A DNA stretch of 64,000 nt from Cryptosporangium arvum DSM 44712 (GTDB lineage: Bacteria; Actinomycetota; Actinomycetes; Mycobacteriales; Cryptosporangiaceae): NCBI RefSeq assembly GCF_000585375.1, contig NZ_KK073874.1:9131994-9195993 (forward strand), read 5' to 3'. Below are positions 53,329 to 62,911 of this stretch, one piece after another. The translations under genes were made by a program, and so were the position numbers. Each line of letters starts with the position of its first letter. Positions within the stretch are counted from its first letter, which is position 1. The notes beneath the pieces were generated by a model. It was not told the DNA's origin. It did not search any database and saw nothing but the letters and a program-made list of their open reading frames with translations.

Positions 53329-53994
53329 TTACAGGTCGAGCCAGAAGTGGACTTCGTCGCGGTTGTCGTTGGGGCCGACCCGGATGGCGCCGGGGATGCG
53401 ACCGACCTCGCGGTAGCCGCAACGTTTGTAGAATCGCTCGGCGCCGGTGCCGCTGCGCGTCATCAAGGTGAGCGCCTCCAGCCCGAGTTGATCCCGGGCG
53501 TGGTCGGCGGCCGACGCCATCAACTTGGTACCCAGTCCGTCGCCCTGGAAAGCCGGATCGACTTGCACCCGGTACACCGTCCGCCAATGCCGACGCAGAA
53601 GACTCTCACTTTCGGCGAGTAGCAGCCACGCCACAACCCGCCCGCCCGTTAGAGCCCCTGAGAGCCCCACAGACGCCCCATTGTCGGAATCGGTACCCCG
53701 GGTATCGACCAAGTCGTTTTCGGCCGTGTCCGGCGCTTTTGCGGGGTCATTTTTTCGGAGTGATCCGCTGATTTTTTCATGATTCGACGGGACGGCCAGA
53801 CAGACCAGAACATCGGTGCCTTGACGCACCCGCTCGAAGGAACGGTCGGCAGTGGGGCGGATGACGGCGGCCGACACCGGCGGAACGAATCCGACGGAGC
53901 CGCCTTCGTTGGTGACTCGCACCCACATGTCGACGAGGTGCTCGCGGAGGTCATCGGTCAGCGGTGGGTTCACCACGACACGTGGTTCTTGCAC
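53329..53994 (-). CDS. GNAT-family acetyltransferase with an unusual insert
   Basis: The 221-residue protein has acetyl-CoA motif VDPAFQGDGLGTKLMASAADHA and ERFYKRCGYREVG near the C-terminus. Between residues 70 and 112 is a hydrophilic stretch (HEKISGSLRKNDPAKAPD onward) that interrupts the fold; its DNA near 53690–53790 has T-runs and lower GC than its surroundings. The GTG at 53994 has GGAGA five bases upstream. Substrate is unknown. Confidence 0.8.
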   Translation of the reverse strand: MQEPRVVVNPPLTDDLREHLVDMWVRVTNEGGSVGFVPPVSAAVIRPTADRSFERVRQGTDVLVCLAVPSNHEKISGSLRKNDPAKAPDTAENDLVDTRGTDSDNGASVGLSGALTGGRVVAWLLLAESESLLRRHWRTVYRVQVDPAFQGDGLGTKLMASAADHARDQLGLEALTLMTRSGTGAERFYKRCGYREVGRIPGAIRVGPNDNRDEVHFWLDL

Positions 53995-54330
53995 GATCTC
54001 TCCAGGCTTGAATCGAACTCGGCGCTTCGGCTCAGTGACCGACGCGTCGTCGGTCGCCGCGCACCGAGCGCACAGCGGATCGACTGAAGCGTGGGAGATA
54101 CGAACTCATGCCTTCCATCCTGCCGGAGCACACCGGGCGACGCCCACCCTGTTTCCTGTGGCGTCGCCCATCGGGACGGGGAAGTGGGTGGGGTTCGCGG
54201 GGGTGTCGGGAGGTACGTGGCGGTGTGGCTCGCGGTGCGTCTGGTTGCCGGGGACTGAGTTGGCTGTGACGGCCGGGGCTGGTTGCTGGGTCTCGTCGGT
54301 GGGGGCGGCTGGGGCGCTCGGTCCAGCCGT

Positions 54331-54438
54331 GCCGTTCGGGCGGTTGATCTCGGTAGTGCCGCTCGGGCGGTTGATCTCGGTAGTGCCGCTCGGGCGGTTG
54401 ATCTCGGTAGTGCCGTTCCAGCGGTCGATCCTGGGTGT
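54331..54438. repeat. 27-bp tandem repeat, four copies
   Basis: Units start at 54331, 54358, 54385 and 54412. The second and third are identical, the first differs by one base and the fourth is degenerate. The core is CTCGGGCGGTTGATCTCGG. Unit length equals that of the larger array at 55521, and on opposite strands the two units match at about 17 of 27 positions. Confidence 0.85.
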
Positions 54439-54734
54439 GGCGCTCGAGCCAGCCGAACGGTTGGCCACTCGATCCGACCGCAGCAACGGGGCCTATCTGA
54501 CCCGCGGCCGGACCACTCGAATGGACCCGCGGTGGAGCGTCCCGAATTAGTTGCCCCGATGAGTCGGCTGGCCCGGCCGATTCTGAAGGCGTCAGATCCG
54601 CCCACATAGCGGCCGCGCGATCCCAGCTTGACCTCGCTTCGATCGCGCTTCGGAGCCGCTCGATCCAGCACTCCCTACCGGCCCTCCGACCCGGCCGACC
54701 CTAGCGCCATGCGATCTGGGCTGCCTCCGAGGCT

Positions 54735-54858
54735 GTCCTATTCGGCTGCAGTGGGGGTGTCCGATCCGGCTGCACTGAAGGCGTCCTACCCCGGCTGCAC
54801 TGGGGGGAGTCCGATCCGGCTCGCCTAGGGCGTCCGATCCGGCTCGCCTGGTGGCACG
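54735..54858. repeat. Degenerate 23–26-bp tandem repeat, about five copies
   Basis: Units begin GTCC(G/T)A(T/C)(C/T)CGGCT and end in G-rich sequence such as TGCACTGGGGG. Lengths vary between 23 and 26 bp. Copies are more diverged than in the neighbouring arrays. Confidence 0.7.
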
Positions 54859-55520
54859 TCCAACCGACCGCCGGGGACCATTCGATGCGACTGACGCCAG
54901 AACCAGCCATCCGTTCGCTCTCGGAGCACCCGATCTAGGCGAGGACCAAGGTCGCCCCATCAAGCCATTGGAAGGGCGCTCAGACCGGCCGCGCGCCAGG
55001 CCTATTCAGTTCAACCAGCGTCATTCAGCGGGCTCGACTCGACCGCGCAACGAGTCGTTCGCCTGGACCCATACGACAGAAGTCACTCGAGCCGGCCGCA
55101 CCAAACGATCGCTGAGCCCTGTCGTACTACGGGCCCTCTACGACTGGTCCGCATCCTAAAGTCGCTCGAGCCAGCCGCAGAGCGGAGTCGCAGGAGGCCG
55201 GTCGAGCGCCTGAAGCCTTCGACCCGACCTGTCCCGGGCCGCTCAGTTCGACTCTCCGGCAGAGAACGCTCAACCCGACCGAGGGCGAAGTCACTCGCCC
55301 GAGCCATTGGAAGGCTGCGTGCCTAACCGCATGACGAAGCCGTTTCGCCACCCGCAGAGCCTCGTTCGTCTGCGTAGCCGGCCGCTCAGCCCGACTGTCT
55401 AGCCGAACCGCCCAACCCGCCTGCAATGCAGCACCGCTAAGTCCAACTGCCCAGCCCAATTGCGCAGCAGGGTCCGCTCACTCGACTCCATCCGGCAGCG
55501 TCGCTCGACCTGACCTCCGG

Positions 55521-55859
55521 CAGCGCCACTCACCCCGACCACCCGGCAGCGCCACTCAGCCCGACCACCCGGGCAGCGCCACTCAGCCCGACCACCCGGG
55601 CAGCGCCACTCAGCCCGACCACCCGGGCAGCGCCACTCAGCCCGACCACCCGGGCAGCGCCACTCAGCCCGACCACCCGGGCAGCGCCACTCAGCCCGAC
55701 CACCCGGGCAGCGCCACTCAGCCCGACCACCCGGGCAGCGCCACTCAGCCCGACCACCCGGGCAGCGCCACTCAGCCCGACCACCGGGCAGCGCCACTCA
55801 GCCCGACCACCGGGCAGCGCCACTCAGCCCGACCACCGGGCAGCGCCACTCAGCCCGAT
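55521..55859. repeat. 26/27-bp tandem repeat, thirteen copies
   Basis: Thirteen head-to-tail units with the core CAGCGCCACTCAGCCCGACC, each followed by ACCCGGG (27 bp) or ACCGGG (26 bp). The inner units are identical; the first has a CAC variant and the last ends in CGATC. There are no spacers, so it is not a CRISPR array. In one minus-strand frame it would read as a nine-residue repeat, but the 26-bp units break that frame. Confidence 0.92.
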
Positions 55860-55990
55860 CGTGCGGCGGGAGCATTCGCCGGAGCCATTCGGCAGCAGCG
55901 GCTCCTGGAGATCACCCCCGCTCCAAGGGCGGACGAGCGCACCGTGATGGACTCGCAGCGGGGGAGCGGTGGGCTGTCCTGCAACAAATA

Positions 55991-56019
55991 AGCGGCCCCA
56001 CGAGGTTCGTGGGGCCGCT
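55991..56019 (-). terminator. Terminator of the parAB operon
   Basis: A perfect 13-bp stem (AGCGGCCCCACGA at 55991–56003 with its complement at 56007–56019) and 3-base loop lie 19 bp past the parB stop codon. It is followed on the minus strand by TATTTGTTG. Confidence 0.88.
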
Positions 56020-56038
56020 GAAGATAAGTGCCGACCCG

Positions 56039-57031
56039 TCAGTCGGACTCGCCCTGCGACTTCACACCCATCGCATCAGCAATGCGCTCGAGGTCATCGA
56101 TCGTCGCGAACTCGATCGTGATGCGCCCCTTGCGCTTCCCCAGGTCCACCTTCACCCGGGTGTCGAACCGGTCCGACAACCGGCCGGCCAGATCCTCGAG
56201 ACCCGGCGACCGCATCCGCGTCCTCCGAGCCGGAGCATCCCGCTGCGGCGGCTCAGGATCCCCTCCGAGCGCAACGATCTCTTCAGTGGCACGCACCGAG
56301 AGCCCTTCGGCAACGATGCGAGTAGCGAGCCGCTCCTGGGCGTCATGGTCATCCAGCGACAGCAACGCCCGGGCGTGCCCGGCGCTGAGCACCCCGGCAG
56401 CCACGCGCCGCTGGACCACCGCCGGGAGATTCAGGAGCCGAATCGTGTTGGAGATCTGGGGACGGCTGCGCCCGATGCGCTTACTGAGCTCCTCCTGGGT
56501 AACCCCGAACTCGGCAAGCAGCTGCTGATACGCCGCGGCTTCTTCGAGCGGGTTGAGGTCGGAGCGGTGAATGTTCTCCAGCAGCGCATCACGCAGAAGG
56601 TGCTCGTCACTGGTGTACCGAATGATCGCCGGGATGGTCTCCCGACCGATCGCCTTCGACGCCCGCCAGCGACGCTCACCCATGATGAGCTCGTAGCTGC
56701 CGGGCCCCTTCTCCCGAATCACCACCGGCTGGAGAACGCCGACCTCGGTAATCGAGGTCTTCAGCTCCTCCATTGCCTCTTCGTCGAACTCGCCCTTGCG
56801 CGGCTGCTTCGGGTTGGGCGCGATCGCGTCGACCGGCACCTCGCGGAACTGCGCCCCGGGAACCGGAGCGAGCCCGGACTGATCGGCCGGCTCCGCGCTC
56901 ATCGCCGAGGCGCCAGTGGCGAACGGCATCCGCTGAGCGGTGATGGGCGCGCCGTCCTCTTCCTCACCCGGCAACGGCCCCGCCGGGATCAGCGCACCGA
57001 GGCCGCGCCCCAGTCCGCGTCGGTTCTTCAC
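56039..57031 (-). CDS. parB: Chromosome-partitioning protein ParB
   Basis: The 330-residue CTPase clamp loads at parS and spreads along DNA. The N-terminal [15 protein letters not shown] binds ParA. The CTP-binding region has [23 protein letters not shown] and [25 protein letters not shown] and the helix-turn-helix [23 protein letters not shown] follow. The C-terminal dimer domain ends near VKSQGESD. The start overlaps the parA stop by four bases. Confidence 0.97.
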   Translation of the reverse strand: MKNRRGLGRGLGALIPAGPLPGEEEDGAPITAQRMPFATGASAMSAEPADQSGLAPVPGAQFREVPVDAIAPNPKQPRKGEFDEEAMEELKTSITEVGVLQPVVIREKGPGSYELIMGERRWRASKAIGRETIPAIIRYTSDEHLLRDALLENIHRSDLNPLEEAAAYQQLLAEFGVTQEELSKRIGRSRPQISNTIRLLNLPAVVQRRVAAGVLSAGHARALLSLDDHDAQERLATRIVAEGLSVRATEEIVALGGDPEPPQRDAPARRTRMRSPGLEDLAGRLSDRFDTRVKVDLGKRKGRITIEFATIDDLERIADAMGVKSQGESD

Positions 57032-58497
57032 AGGTTTCCTCCCCTAGCGCCGCGCTCCGCGATCTCCCGAGCAGCCTGAAGATAACTCGTCGAACCGCGC
57101 GAACCAGGATCGTAGGTGATCACCGACTGCCCGAATCCAGGCGCCTCCGAGACACGAACACTGCGGGGGATGACCGCTTCCAGCACCGTCTCGCCGAAGT
57201 GACCCCGGACTTCCGAGGCGACCTGGTCGGCCAGCTTCGTTCGGCCGTCGTACATCGTCAGCAGGATGGTGGTGATCTGGACTTCGTTGTTCAGGTGCGC
57301 CTTCACTAGTTCGACGTTCCGGAGCAGCTGACCGAGCCCCTCCAGCGCGTAGTACTCGCACTGGATCGGAATCAGCACCTCGCGGGCGGCGACTAGCGCG
57401 TTGACCGTGAGCAGACCGAGTGACGGCGGGCAGTCGATGAAGATGTAGTCGATGTCGGCCGGGAAGGCGTCGATGGCCCGACGGAGCCGGTTCTCGCGGG
57501 CGACGACCGAGACCAGCTCGATCTCGGCACCGGCGAGGTCGATCGTCGCGGGCACGCAGTAGAGGTTCGGGACGCCGTCGACGGCGACCGTCGCCTCCGC
57601 GAGCGGGATCCCGTCCACGAGGACGTCGTACGTGCTTGGCACTCCCGCACGGTGGTCGACGTTCAGCCCCGTGGAGGCGTTGCCCTGGGGGTCGAGGTCG
57701 ATCACCATGACGCGGTTGCCGTGAAGCGCGAGCGCCACCGCCAGGTTCACGGTCGTGGTGGTCTTACCCACGCCACCCTTCTGATTCGCGACGCACATGA
57801 CGCGACGAGCACGGGGGCGGGGGAGCGTGTTGTGTCCGGGGTTGAGCACCTGGACCGCACGCCGGGCCTCCACCGCGATCGGCAGGTCGTCATCCTCTGT
57901 TTCACGTGAAACATCGCCCGGCAGAACTCGAGCGTCCATCGCAAGAGGATCTGTTTCACGTGAAACGTCGAAAGGATCGGGCGGTGTTTCACGTGGAACA
58001 GCAGTGGCGTCGTCCAGCACAGCGCGGATTCGCCGCTGGCTCTCATCCGCTCCACTAGTGAGGCTGTGAGGGGCGGACTGAGCGGGGTCGCTCACGTCGA
58101 TCTCCTGGACCTGTTCAGAACCGGACTCGGGGGAAGCTGGCGCCGAAGGACCAGCAGTGTCCGGCGACGCTGCATTCGCCGCGCCGCGCTCGAAGGAAGG
58201 GGCTTCGGCGAGGGTTGCGCCGGCACCCTCCGACGGTACCGTCCCGGCGTAATCAACCTCGGCCCGACCGACAACTCTGTGGATGAGATCGCGCAAAGAA
58301 TCACTAGTTCCCGCGTTCACCTCTGCAGCCCGCCGCTCCGCCGGTGTCACGCCAAGCAAATCGTCAATCGAAGGAGCGGCCACGATCTCCAAATGCCCGT
58401 CCTCCACGACGAGCCCCTCAACCACCCGCCCCCGCGCGCGACCTTCCCCAGCCGAAGCCCCTTCGACGGCGCCACCTTGCACACTCGCGGGACTCAC
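57028..58497 (-). CDS. parA: Chromosome-partitioning ATPase ParA (ATPase-bearing part)
   Basis: Residues 230–489 of this frame are a standard ParA: deviant Walker [12 protein letters not shown] near 237–247, [27 protein letters not shown], and a C-terminal [19 protein letters not shown]. Before it are three VSRET/VPRET motifs encoded by parS sites and a segment [20 protein letters not shown]. The GTG at 58497 is only the first start in this frame after a frameshift. The open frame continues upstream in the same phase to about 58935 and, if two bases are removed there, to the ATG at 60434. I infer the native start is 60434. Confidence 0.93.
   Translation of the reverse strand: MSPASVQGGAVEGASAGEGRARGRVVEGLVVEDGHLEIVAAPSIDDLLGVTPAERRAAEVNAGTSDSLRDLIHRVVGRAEVDYAGTVPSEGAGATLAEAPSFERGAANAASPDTAGPSAPASPESGSEQVQEIDVSDPAQSAPHSLTSGADESQRRIRAVLDDATAVPRETPPDPFDVSRETDPLAMDARVLPGDVSRETEDDDLPIAVEARRAVQVLNPGHNTLPRPRARRVMCVANQKGGVGKTTTTVNLAVALALHGNRVMVIDLDPQGNASTGLNVDHRAGVPSTYDVLVDGIPLAEATVAVDGVPNLYCVPATIDLAGAEIELVSVVARENRLRRAIDAFPADIDYIFIDCPPSLGLLTVNALVAAREVLIPIQCEYYALEGLGQLLRNVELVKAHLNNEVQITTILLTMYDGRTKLADQVASEVRGHFGETVLEAVIPRSVRVSEAPGFGQSVITYDPGSRGSTSYLQAAREIAERGARGGNL
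57898..57913. promoter_or_regulatory. parS site 1 inside parA
   Basis: TGTTTCACGTGAAACA, a perfect 16-bp palindrome and exact actinobacterial parS. On the coding strand it encodes Val-Ser-Arg-Glu-Thr of ParA. Confidence 0.95.
57952..57967. promoter_or_regulatory. parS site 2 inside parA
   Basis: TGTTTCACGTGAAACG contains the exact 14-bp parS core. It lies 54 bp from site 1 and also encodes Val-Ser-Arg-Glu-Thr. Confidence 0.95.
57985..58000. promoter_or_regulatory. parS site 3 inside parA (one mismatch)
   Basis: TGTTTCACGTGGAACA differs from the consensus at one base and equals the Bacillus parS sequence on the other strand. It encodes Val-Pro-Arg-Glu-Thr and lies 33 bp from site 2. Confidence 0.88.
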
Positions 58498-60434
58498 CTC
58501 ACCAACACCGACCTCCGTCCCGGCCCCGACCTCAAGGTCGATCCCGGCTTCGGATCCAGCCCTGGCCTCACCCCTGGTCCCAGCCCAGGACTTGATCTCG
58601 GTTCCGGACCCGGCCCCGGACTCGGCCTCTGCCTCGGTTCCGACCTCGGACCCGAGATTGACCTCGGACCCGACACCGGCCTTCGACCTGACAACAGCTT
58701 CGGACGCGAGCCCGGCCCCGGACTCGGACTTGGCCGCAGACTCGGTCCCGGTCTCAGACTCGGCTCCGATTCCAATTCCCGACTCGGACCCGACTCCAGC
58801 CTCGGAACCGACTCCAGCCTCGGAACCGACACCAGCCTCGGAACCGACACCAGCCTCGGAACCGACACCAGCCTCGGAACCGACACCAGCCTCGGAACCG
58901 ACACCAGCCTCGGAACCGACACCAGCCTCGGAACCCCGACACCAGCCTCGGAACCGACACCAGCCTCGGAACCGACACCAGCCTCGGAACCGACTCCAAC
59001 CTCGGAACCGACACCGGCTTCGGAACCGGCCAAGGTCCCGGTCCTGGTCTCGGCCGCAGACACGGTTCCGGTCTCGGTCTCGGTCCCACCCTCAGCCTCG
59101 GTCCTGGCGTTGTCGTCCGTGACGCCAAACATGAGCGGCGACGTCAAGCCCACCGAGAGAGCGCCAGCAACTTCGACTGGACCAGAAGCGCCATCCCCAA
59201 TGGGGGTCCCACCCCCGTCGGCGGCGCTGGGTGAGTTCTCACCGGGGGAATGAGGCGTGCTCGCTACGTCGGTCGTGCTCGCTGCGCTGGGATCGGCGCC
59301 CGCGTTGAGCGCACCCGACCCATTCGATGCGCCCGACCCACTCCCCGCACTAAACCCGTCCGGGGCGCCCGACCCACTCAACACGCCCGACCCACTCAAC
59401 ACGCCCGACCCACTCAACGCGCTCGACCCACTCAACGCGCTCGACCCGCCTACCGCGCTCACCGCGTCAGACCCACTCACCGCGCTCGATCCGCTAGACC
59501 CGCCGAACGAGCTCGAACCGCCAGAACCGCCGACCGCGCTCAACCCGTTGGGCCCACTCACCGCTTCACACGAGTCAGGCGCACCTACTGCACCGAACGC
59601 CTCGGGCGCACTCGCCACGGTGGAAGCACCCGCCTCGCCCGCCCCGTCAGGGATGGCGGAGGCGCTCACCGAGCCATCAACTGAGCCCGCATCCCTCGAC
59701 CTGGAAGCGCCAGATCCCGTCCATACCGGCGCCCCACCCAGCCGAACCACTCCACCGGACCCAGCAGGCGCAGCCGTCCCCCCGAACGCAGAAGGCGCGA
59801 TCGTCCCCTCGGAGGCAGAGGGCACAATCGTCCCCCCGAACATCGATCGCGCAGCCGCTTCCATAGACCCAGGCGACCCAGCGGTCCTACCGAACCCCGC
59901 CGACCCGGAGATCTTGCCAGACCCGGACGATGCGGAGATCTCTCCAGTCTCAAGCGGCACGGCGCTCTCGCCAGAAATGCACGGCGCGGCGATCTCGCCC
60001 GAAAGACGCGGCACGGCACTCTCGCCCGAAATACACGGCACGGCGCTCTCGCCGGGCCCAGACAGACCGAGGGCCTCCACAGACCCAACCGGCGCGCGAT
60101 CCTCCTCAGACACAAGCGGCGCCCCGGCCCCATCAAACTCAGACGGCTCGCCCGGACCGCTCGGACCGCTCGGCACAGCGGGCGCACCGTCCGTGCCCCC
60201 CACCGCCGGCGAGACCACCCCCTCCGACGACCCGCCGGGCACCAACTGCAAAGCCGACCCGTCGGCTCTACCGCCGCGTCTAGCCGACCCCCAGCCACCC
60301 TCCAAAACCTCGAACTCAGGCCATCCCAGCTCCGAAACACCGCGTCTCGGAAACCTGATCACCGCTGATTCGTCGGCCGGTTTCAGCTCCGGCCACCCCA
60401 CTGCGGTGGGCTTCCGAGATGCGTTGTCGGTCAT
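58494..60434 (-). CDS. Low-complexity N-terminal extension of ParA, frameshifted from the ATPase
   Basis: The ATG at 60434 overlaps the rsmG stop by four bases, exactly where parA should start. The first 45 residues look conserved and contain two related motifs, GWPELKP and GWPEFEV, around IRFPRRG. About 500 residues of Ser/Gly/Ala/Glu-rich sequence follow, including LSGSGV and SGESAVP repeats, then a six-residue GSEAGV repeat. At a CCCC run at 58934–58937 (unit two bases too long) the frame shifts and the remaining 145 residues (VPRLVS repeats onward) look like out-of-frame reading. The unshifted frame continues as GSEAG into the parA frame. I infer one gene of about 1134 residues. Confidence 0.6.
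   Translation of the reverse strand: MTDNASRKPTAVGWPELKPADESAVIRFPRRGVSELGWPEFEVLEGGWGSARRGGRADGSALQLVPGGSSEGVVSPAVGGTDGAPAVPSGPSGPGEPSEFDGAGAPLVSEEDRAPVGSVEALGLSGPGESAVPCISGESAVPRLSGEIAAPCISGESAVPLETGEISASSGSGKISGSAGFGRTAGSPGSMEAAARSMFGGTIVPSASEGTIAPSAFGGTAAPAGSGGVVRLGGAPVWTGSGASRSRDAGSVDGSVSASAIPDGAGEAGASTVASAPEAFGAVGAPDSCEAVSGPNGLSAVGGSGGSSSFGGSSGSSAVSGSDAVSAVGGSSALSGSSALSGSGVLSGSGVLSGSGAPDGFSAGSGSGASNGSGALNAGADPSAASTTDVASTPHSPGENSPSAADGGGTPIGDGASGPVEVAGALSVGLTSPLMFGVTDDNARTEAEGGTETETGTVSAAETRTGTLAGSEAGVGSEVGVGSEAGVGSEAGVGSEAGVGVPRLVSVPRLVSVPRLVSVPRLVSVPRLVSVPRLVSVPRLESVPRLESGPSRELESEPSLRPGPSLRPSPSPGPGSRPKLLSGRRPVSGPRSISGPRSEPRQRPSPGPGPEPRSSPGLGPGVRPGLDPKPGSTLRSGPGRRSVLVR
58788..59030. repeat. 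18-bp tandem repeat in the parA extension, about 13 copies
   Basis: The unit is AACCGACACCAGCCTCGG with small variants (ACTCC for ACACC, AACCT). On the coding strand it encodes Gly-Ser-Glu-Ala-Gly-Val. One unit near 58934 carries two extra C bases, which breaks the reading frame. Confidence 0.88.
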
Positions 60435-61216
60435 GGGCCGTGACGTCCTCTCCGTCCGCGGCGGCTCGCCGCGGCCGGATCCGGCCGCCGCCGACGGGAC
60501 GGATCACTGCCGTTGCCGGCACCTCGGGTACCGGAACGCCGGGGGCCGGTGGCTGCTGAGCCACCACGGAGAATCTCGACCACGGTCGTCGGGGGGTCGA
60601 CGACGCCGCCTCCGCACTCGACGATACGAGGGGAGACGCCTCCGACCCTCGCTACCGCTGCGGCGTGTTCAGTGATCTCCTCCGCCGCGGACGAACCTTT
60701 CAGTGCGAGCATGCGCCCTTCGGGCTCGCAGAGCGGCAGGCACCAGCCGGCCAAACGGTCCAGCGGAGCCACCGCCCGCGCGGTCACGATCGACGCCGAC
60801 ACCTGGCCGACGACCTCTTCGGCGCGGCCCCGACGCACGGTCACCCTCGACAGCCCGAGCGACGCGATGGCCTCCGAGAGGAACGCGACCCGGCGGGCGA
60901 GCGGCTCCAGCAACGTGATCCGCAGGTCCGGCCGGACGATGCCGAGAACGAGACCAGGCAACCCGGCACCGCTTCCGACGTCGACGACCGTGGCGTCCGC
61001 CGGGAACAGGTCGGCGACGACCGCGCAGTTGAGCAGGTGCCGATCCCAGAGACGCGGAGCCTCGCGCGGGCCGATCAGACCACGTTCGACGCCGGCGGTG
61101 CTCAGCAGCGTGGCGTACTCGATCGCCAGCGGCAGACGGTCTCCGAACACCGTGGCCGCAACAGCAGCGAGCCCCGCCGGCGGACCGGCGGGGCTCGCGG
61201 AAGCAGTCTCGCTCAT
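60431..61216 (-). CDS. rsmG: 16S rRNA (guanine-527-N7)-methyltransferase RsmG
   Basis: A 261-residue SAM-dependent methyltransferase. [18 protein letters not shown] and [21 protein letters not shown] (SAM motif) are typical of Rsm[19 protein letters not shown] and MLALKGSSA follow. The C-terminus has a basic, Arg-rich tail of about 25 residues not usual in the family. It overlaps jag upstream and the parA-extension start downstream, each by four bases. Confidence 0.95.
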   Translation of the reverse strand: MSETASASPAGPPAGLAAVAATVFGDRLPLAIEYATLLSTAGVERGLIGPREAPRLWDRHLLNCAVVADLFPADATVVDVGSGAGLPGLVLGIVRPDLRITLLEPLARRVAFLSEAIASLGLSRVTVRRGRAEEVVGQVSASIVTARAVAPLDRLAGWCLPLCEPEGRMLALKGSSAAEEITEHAAAVARVGGVSPRIVECGGGVVDPPTTVVEILRGGSAATGPRRSGTRGAGNGSDPSRRRRPDPAAASRRGRRGRHGP

Positions 61217-61734
61217 GCGCTCTGCAGATGGACGACCACGCGACGCTCCGGCTCTTCGCCCTCGGACTCGCTCCGGACGTCGTCGATCACGCTTATCGCG
61301 TCGTGCACGACCTTGCGCTCGAACGGGTTCATCGGGTTGAGCTTCACCGGCTCGCCCAGCGATCGAGCCTGCTCCACTGCGTTCTTCGCGATCGCGACCA
61401 GCTCTTGACGACGCTTGGCGCGGTAGCCGCCCACGTCGAGCATCAGCCGGCTGCGAACGCCGGTCTGCTGCACGACGGCCAGCCGGGTCAGCTCCTGGAG
61501 CGCGTCCAGGGTGGTGCCACGCGGGCCGATGAGCGCGTCGAGCTCCTCGCCGATCACCGCGACGATCGCGCGGTCACCTTCGACGTCCATGTCGATGTCG
61601 CCGTCGAAGTCGAGGATGTCGAGCAGCCGCTCGATGTAGTCGCCCGCGATGTCGCCCTCACGAACCAGCAGATCGGTGTCTTCGTCCACCGTGTCCGTGG
61701 CCGCCGGCGCCGTGGTGGGACCGGTCTCCGTCAT
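61213..61734 (-). CDS. jag: Jag/KhpB-type RNA-binding protein (KH and R3H domains)
   Basis: The 173-residue protein has an acidic N-terminus, a KH domain with [19 protein letters not shown], and an R3H domain with [19 protein letters not shown] and [12 protein letters not shown]. It binds RNA together with KhpA in other bacteria and affects cell elongation. It lacks the long Jag-N domain of Firmicutes. Coupled to rsmG and 61 bp after yidC. Confidence 0.93.
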   Translation of the reverse strand: MTETGPTTAPAATDTVDEDTDLLVREGDIAGDYIERLLDILDFDGDIDMDVEGDRAIVAVIGEELDALIGPRGTTLDALQELTRLAVVQQTGVRSRLMLDVGGYRAKRRQELVAIAKNAVEQARSLGEPVKLNPMNPFERKVVHDAISVIDDVRSESEGEEPERRVVVHLQSA

Positions 61735-61795
61735 CGTTGCTCCCTGGCTTGCCGCGCCGCCGCGACGCGGCGCGAATGATCCGTGGACACCCGGC

Positions 61796-62911
61796 TCAAC
61801 GCCGGCCGCCCTTACGCTTCCGGTTCCGGTTGTCCTGCGGGCGTCGGCCGCTACCGCGTGGTGGCGTGGGCCGACGCGCGGGCGGTGGTTTCTCCGCGCC
61901 GTCGGAACTGTCGCTGTTCTGGTCGGTGGTGTCGGCGTTCTCCGCGGCGGCGGACGCGCGCTCGGCGCGGGCCTTGGCGGTGTCGAACTTCACCGAGCTG
62001 CCGGTGGACGACTGACGCGCGGTCGCGGGGCGGCCGCCCTTCTTCGGGTTGACCGGCTTGATCCCCGGCTTGGGTGCCATCGCGGCCGCCTTCTCGGGGT
62101 CGACCTTCGGGTCACCGGGCTTCGGGATCGGCATCTTGCTCAGCACCCAGAACTGCTGACCCATCGAGAAGAAGTTCTGCGTGACCCAGTAGATGACCAC
62201 ACCGATCGGGAAGATCGCGCCGGAGACGAGCAGCGAGGCGGGGATGCCGTAGAGCATCAGCTTCTGAACCATCGCCTGCGTCGGGTCGGCGGCGACGCCG
62301 TTGCGCGCGATCATCTGGCGCTGGGTGATGTAGGTCGTGGCGACCATCGTGATGATCAGGATGCCGGCGACGAGCGTGACCGCGAGCCGGCTGGCGTCCA
62401 GCTGCTGGAGCTGCTCGGTGGTCGACCGCAGCGCGGCGGCGATCGGGGCGCCGAAGATGCTGGCGTCGGACGCGCTCCGGAACTGCTCGGCGCTCCAGCC
62501 GTACTCGGTGGTCATCGCCTTGAAGGCCGAGTCCGAGTTCGGGTTGATCAGCCGAAGCACGTGGAACAGACCGATGAAGACGGGGATCTGCAAGAAGATC
62601 GGAAGGCAGCCCATCAGCGGGTTGGCCTTCTCCCGCTTGTAGAGCTCCATCATTTCCTGCTGGAGCTTCTGCTGGTCGTTCTTGTACTTCTCGCGCAGCT
62701 CCTTCATCTGCGGCTGCAGCGTCTGCATGGCCCGCTGCGACTTGATCTGCTTGACGAAGACCGGGAAGAGCACGACCCGGACGGTCAGCACGAGGAAGAC
62801 GATCGACAGCACCCATGCGGGGCCGGACGGCATGTTGAGCAGGCCGCCCCACAGGTCGTGCCAGCGCAGCAGGATCCACGAGATACCCGTGTAGATCCAG
62901 TTCAAGTTCAC
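61796..62911 (-). CDS. yidC: Membrane protein insertase YidC
   Basis: A 371-residue insertase for membrane proteins. Helices: [14 protein letters not shown] region, [31 protein letters not shown] (conserved Arg in the groove), [15 protein letters not shown], then two further helices and the conserved SMGQQFWVL. The C-terminal tail is long and basic, ending in KRKGGRR, fitting ribosome contact. The GTG at 62911 overlaps the yidD stop by four bases. Confidence 0.94.
   Translation of the reverse strand: MNLNWIYTGISWILLRWHDLWGGLLNMPSGPAWVLSIVFLVLTVRVVLFPVFVKQIKSQRAMQTLQPQMKELREKYKNDQQKLQQEMMELYKREKANPLMGCLPIFLQIPVFIGLFHVLRLINPNSDSAFKAMTTEYGWSAEQFRSASDASIFGAPIAAALRSTTEQLQQLDASRLAVTLVAGILIITMVATTYITQRQMIARNGVAADPTQAMVQKLMLYGIPASLLVSGAIFPIGVVIYWVTQNFFSMGQQFWVLSKMPIPKPGDPKVDPEKAAAMAPKPGIKPVNPKKGGRPATARQSSTGSSVKFDTAKARAERASAAAENADTTDQNSDSSDGAEKPPPARRPTPPRGSGRRPQDNRNRKRKGGRR

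Larger units (their letters stand above)
53995..55990. other. Repeat-rich region without a credible gene
   Basis: Two kilobases between the acetyltransferase gene and the parB terminator hold no frame with homology, ribosome-binding site or normal codon use. Three tandem arrays lie in it (54331, 54735 and 55521), and the DNA between them contains many broken copies of a CGCTCAG/CCCGAC-type core. The frames that stay open do so because the units are close to multiples of three bases. It reads as an expanding and decaying minisatellite beside the parAB operon. Confidence 0.7.

Noticed and set aside
53852..54607. Proteins of about 190–230 residues on either strand over the first repeat array
   Set aside because: Both strands are open at once, the sequence is Arg/Pro-rich and repetitive, and no homology or start signal supports either.
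55399..55823. Repeat protein genes on the minus strand across the 27-bp array
   Set aside because: The frames stay open only because units are 27 bp; the 26-bp units break the frame, there is no ribosome-binding site, and the parB terminator and flanks show no promoter.
55521..55859. CRISPR array
   Set aside because: The units are directly adjacent with no unique spacers and no cas gene is near, so it is a minisatellite.
58066..59253. Plus-strand frame of 395 residues antisense to parA
   Set aside because: It is the mirror of the 18-bp repeats and of a conserved parA segment; there is no homology.
59257..60675. Plus-strand gene of 472 residues with a signal-peptide-like start, antisense to the ParA extension
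   Set aside because: It overlaps the end of rsmG on the other strand, whereas the minus-strand frame is start-stop coupled to rsmG and in phase with parA. The repeats keep both strands open.
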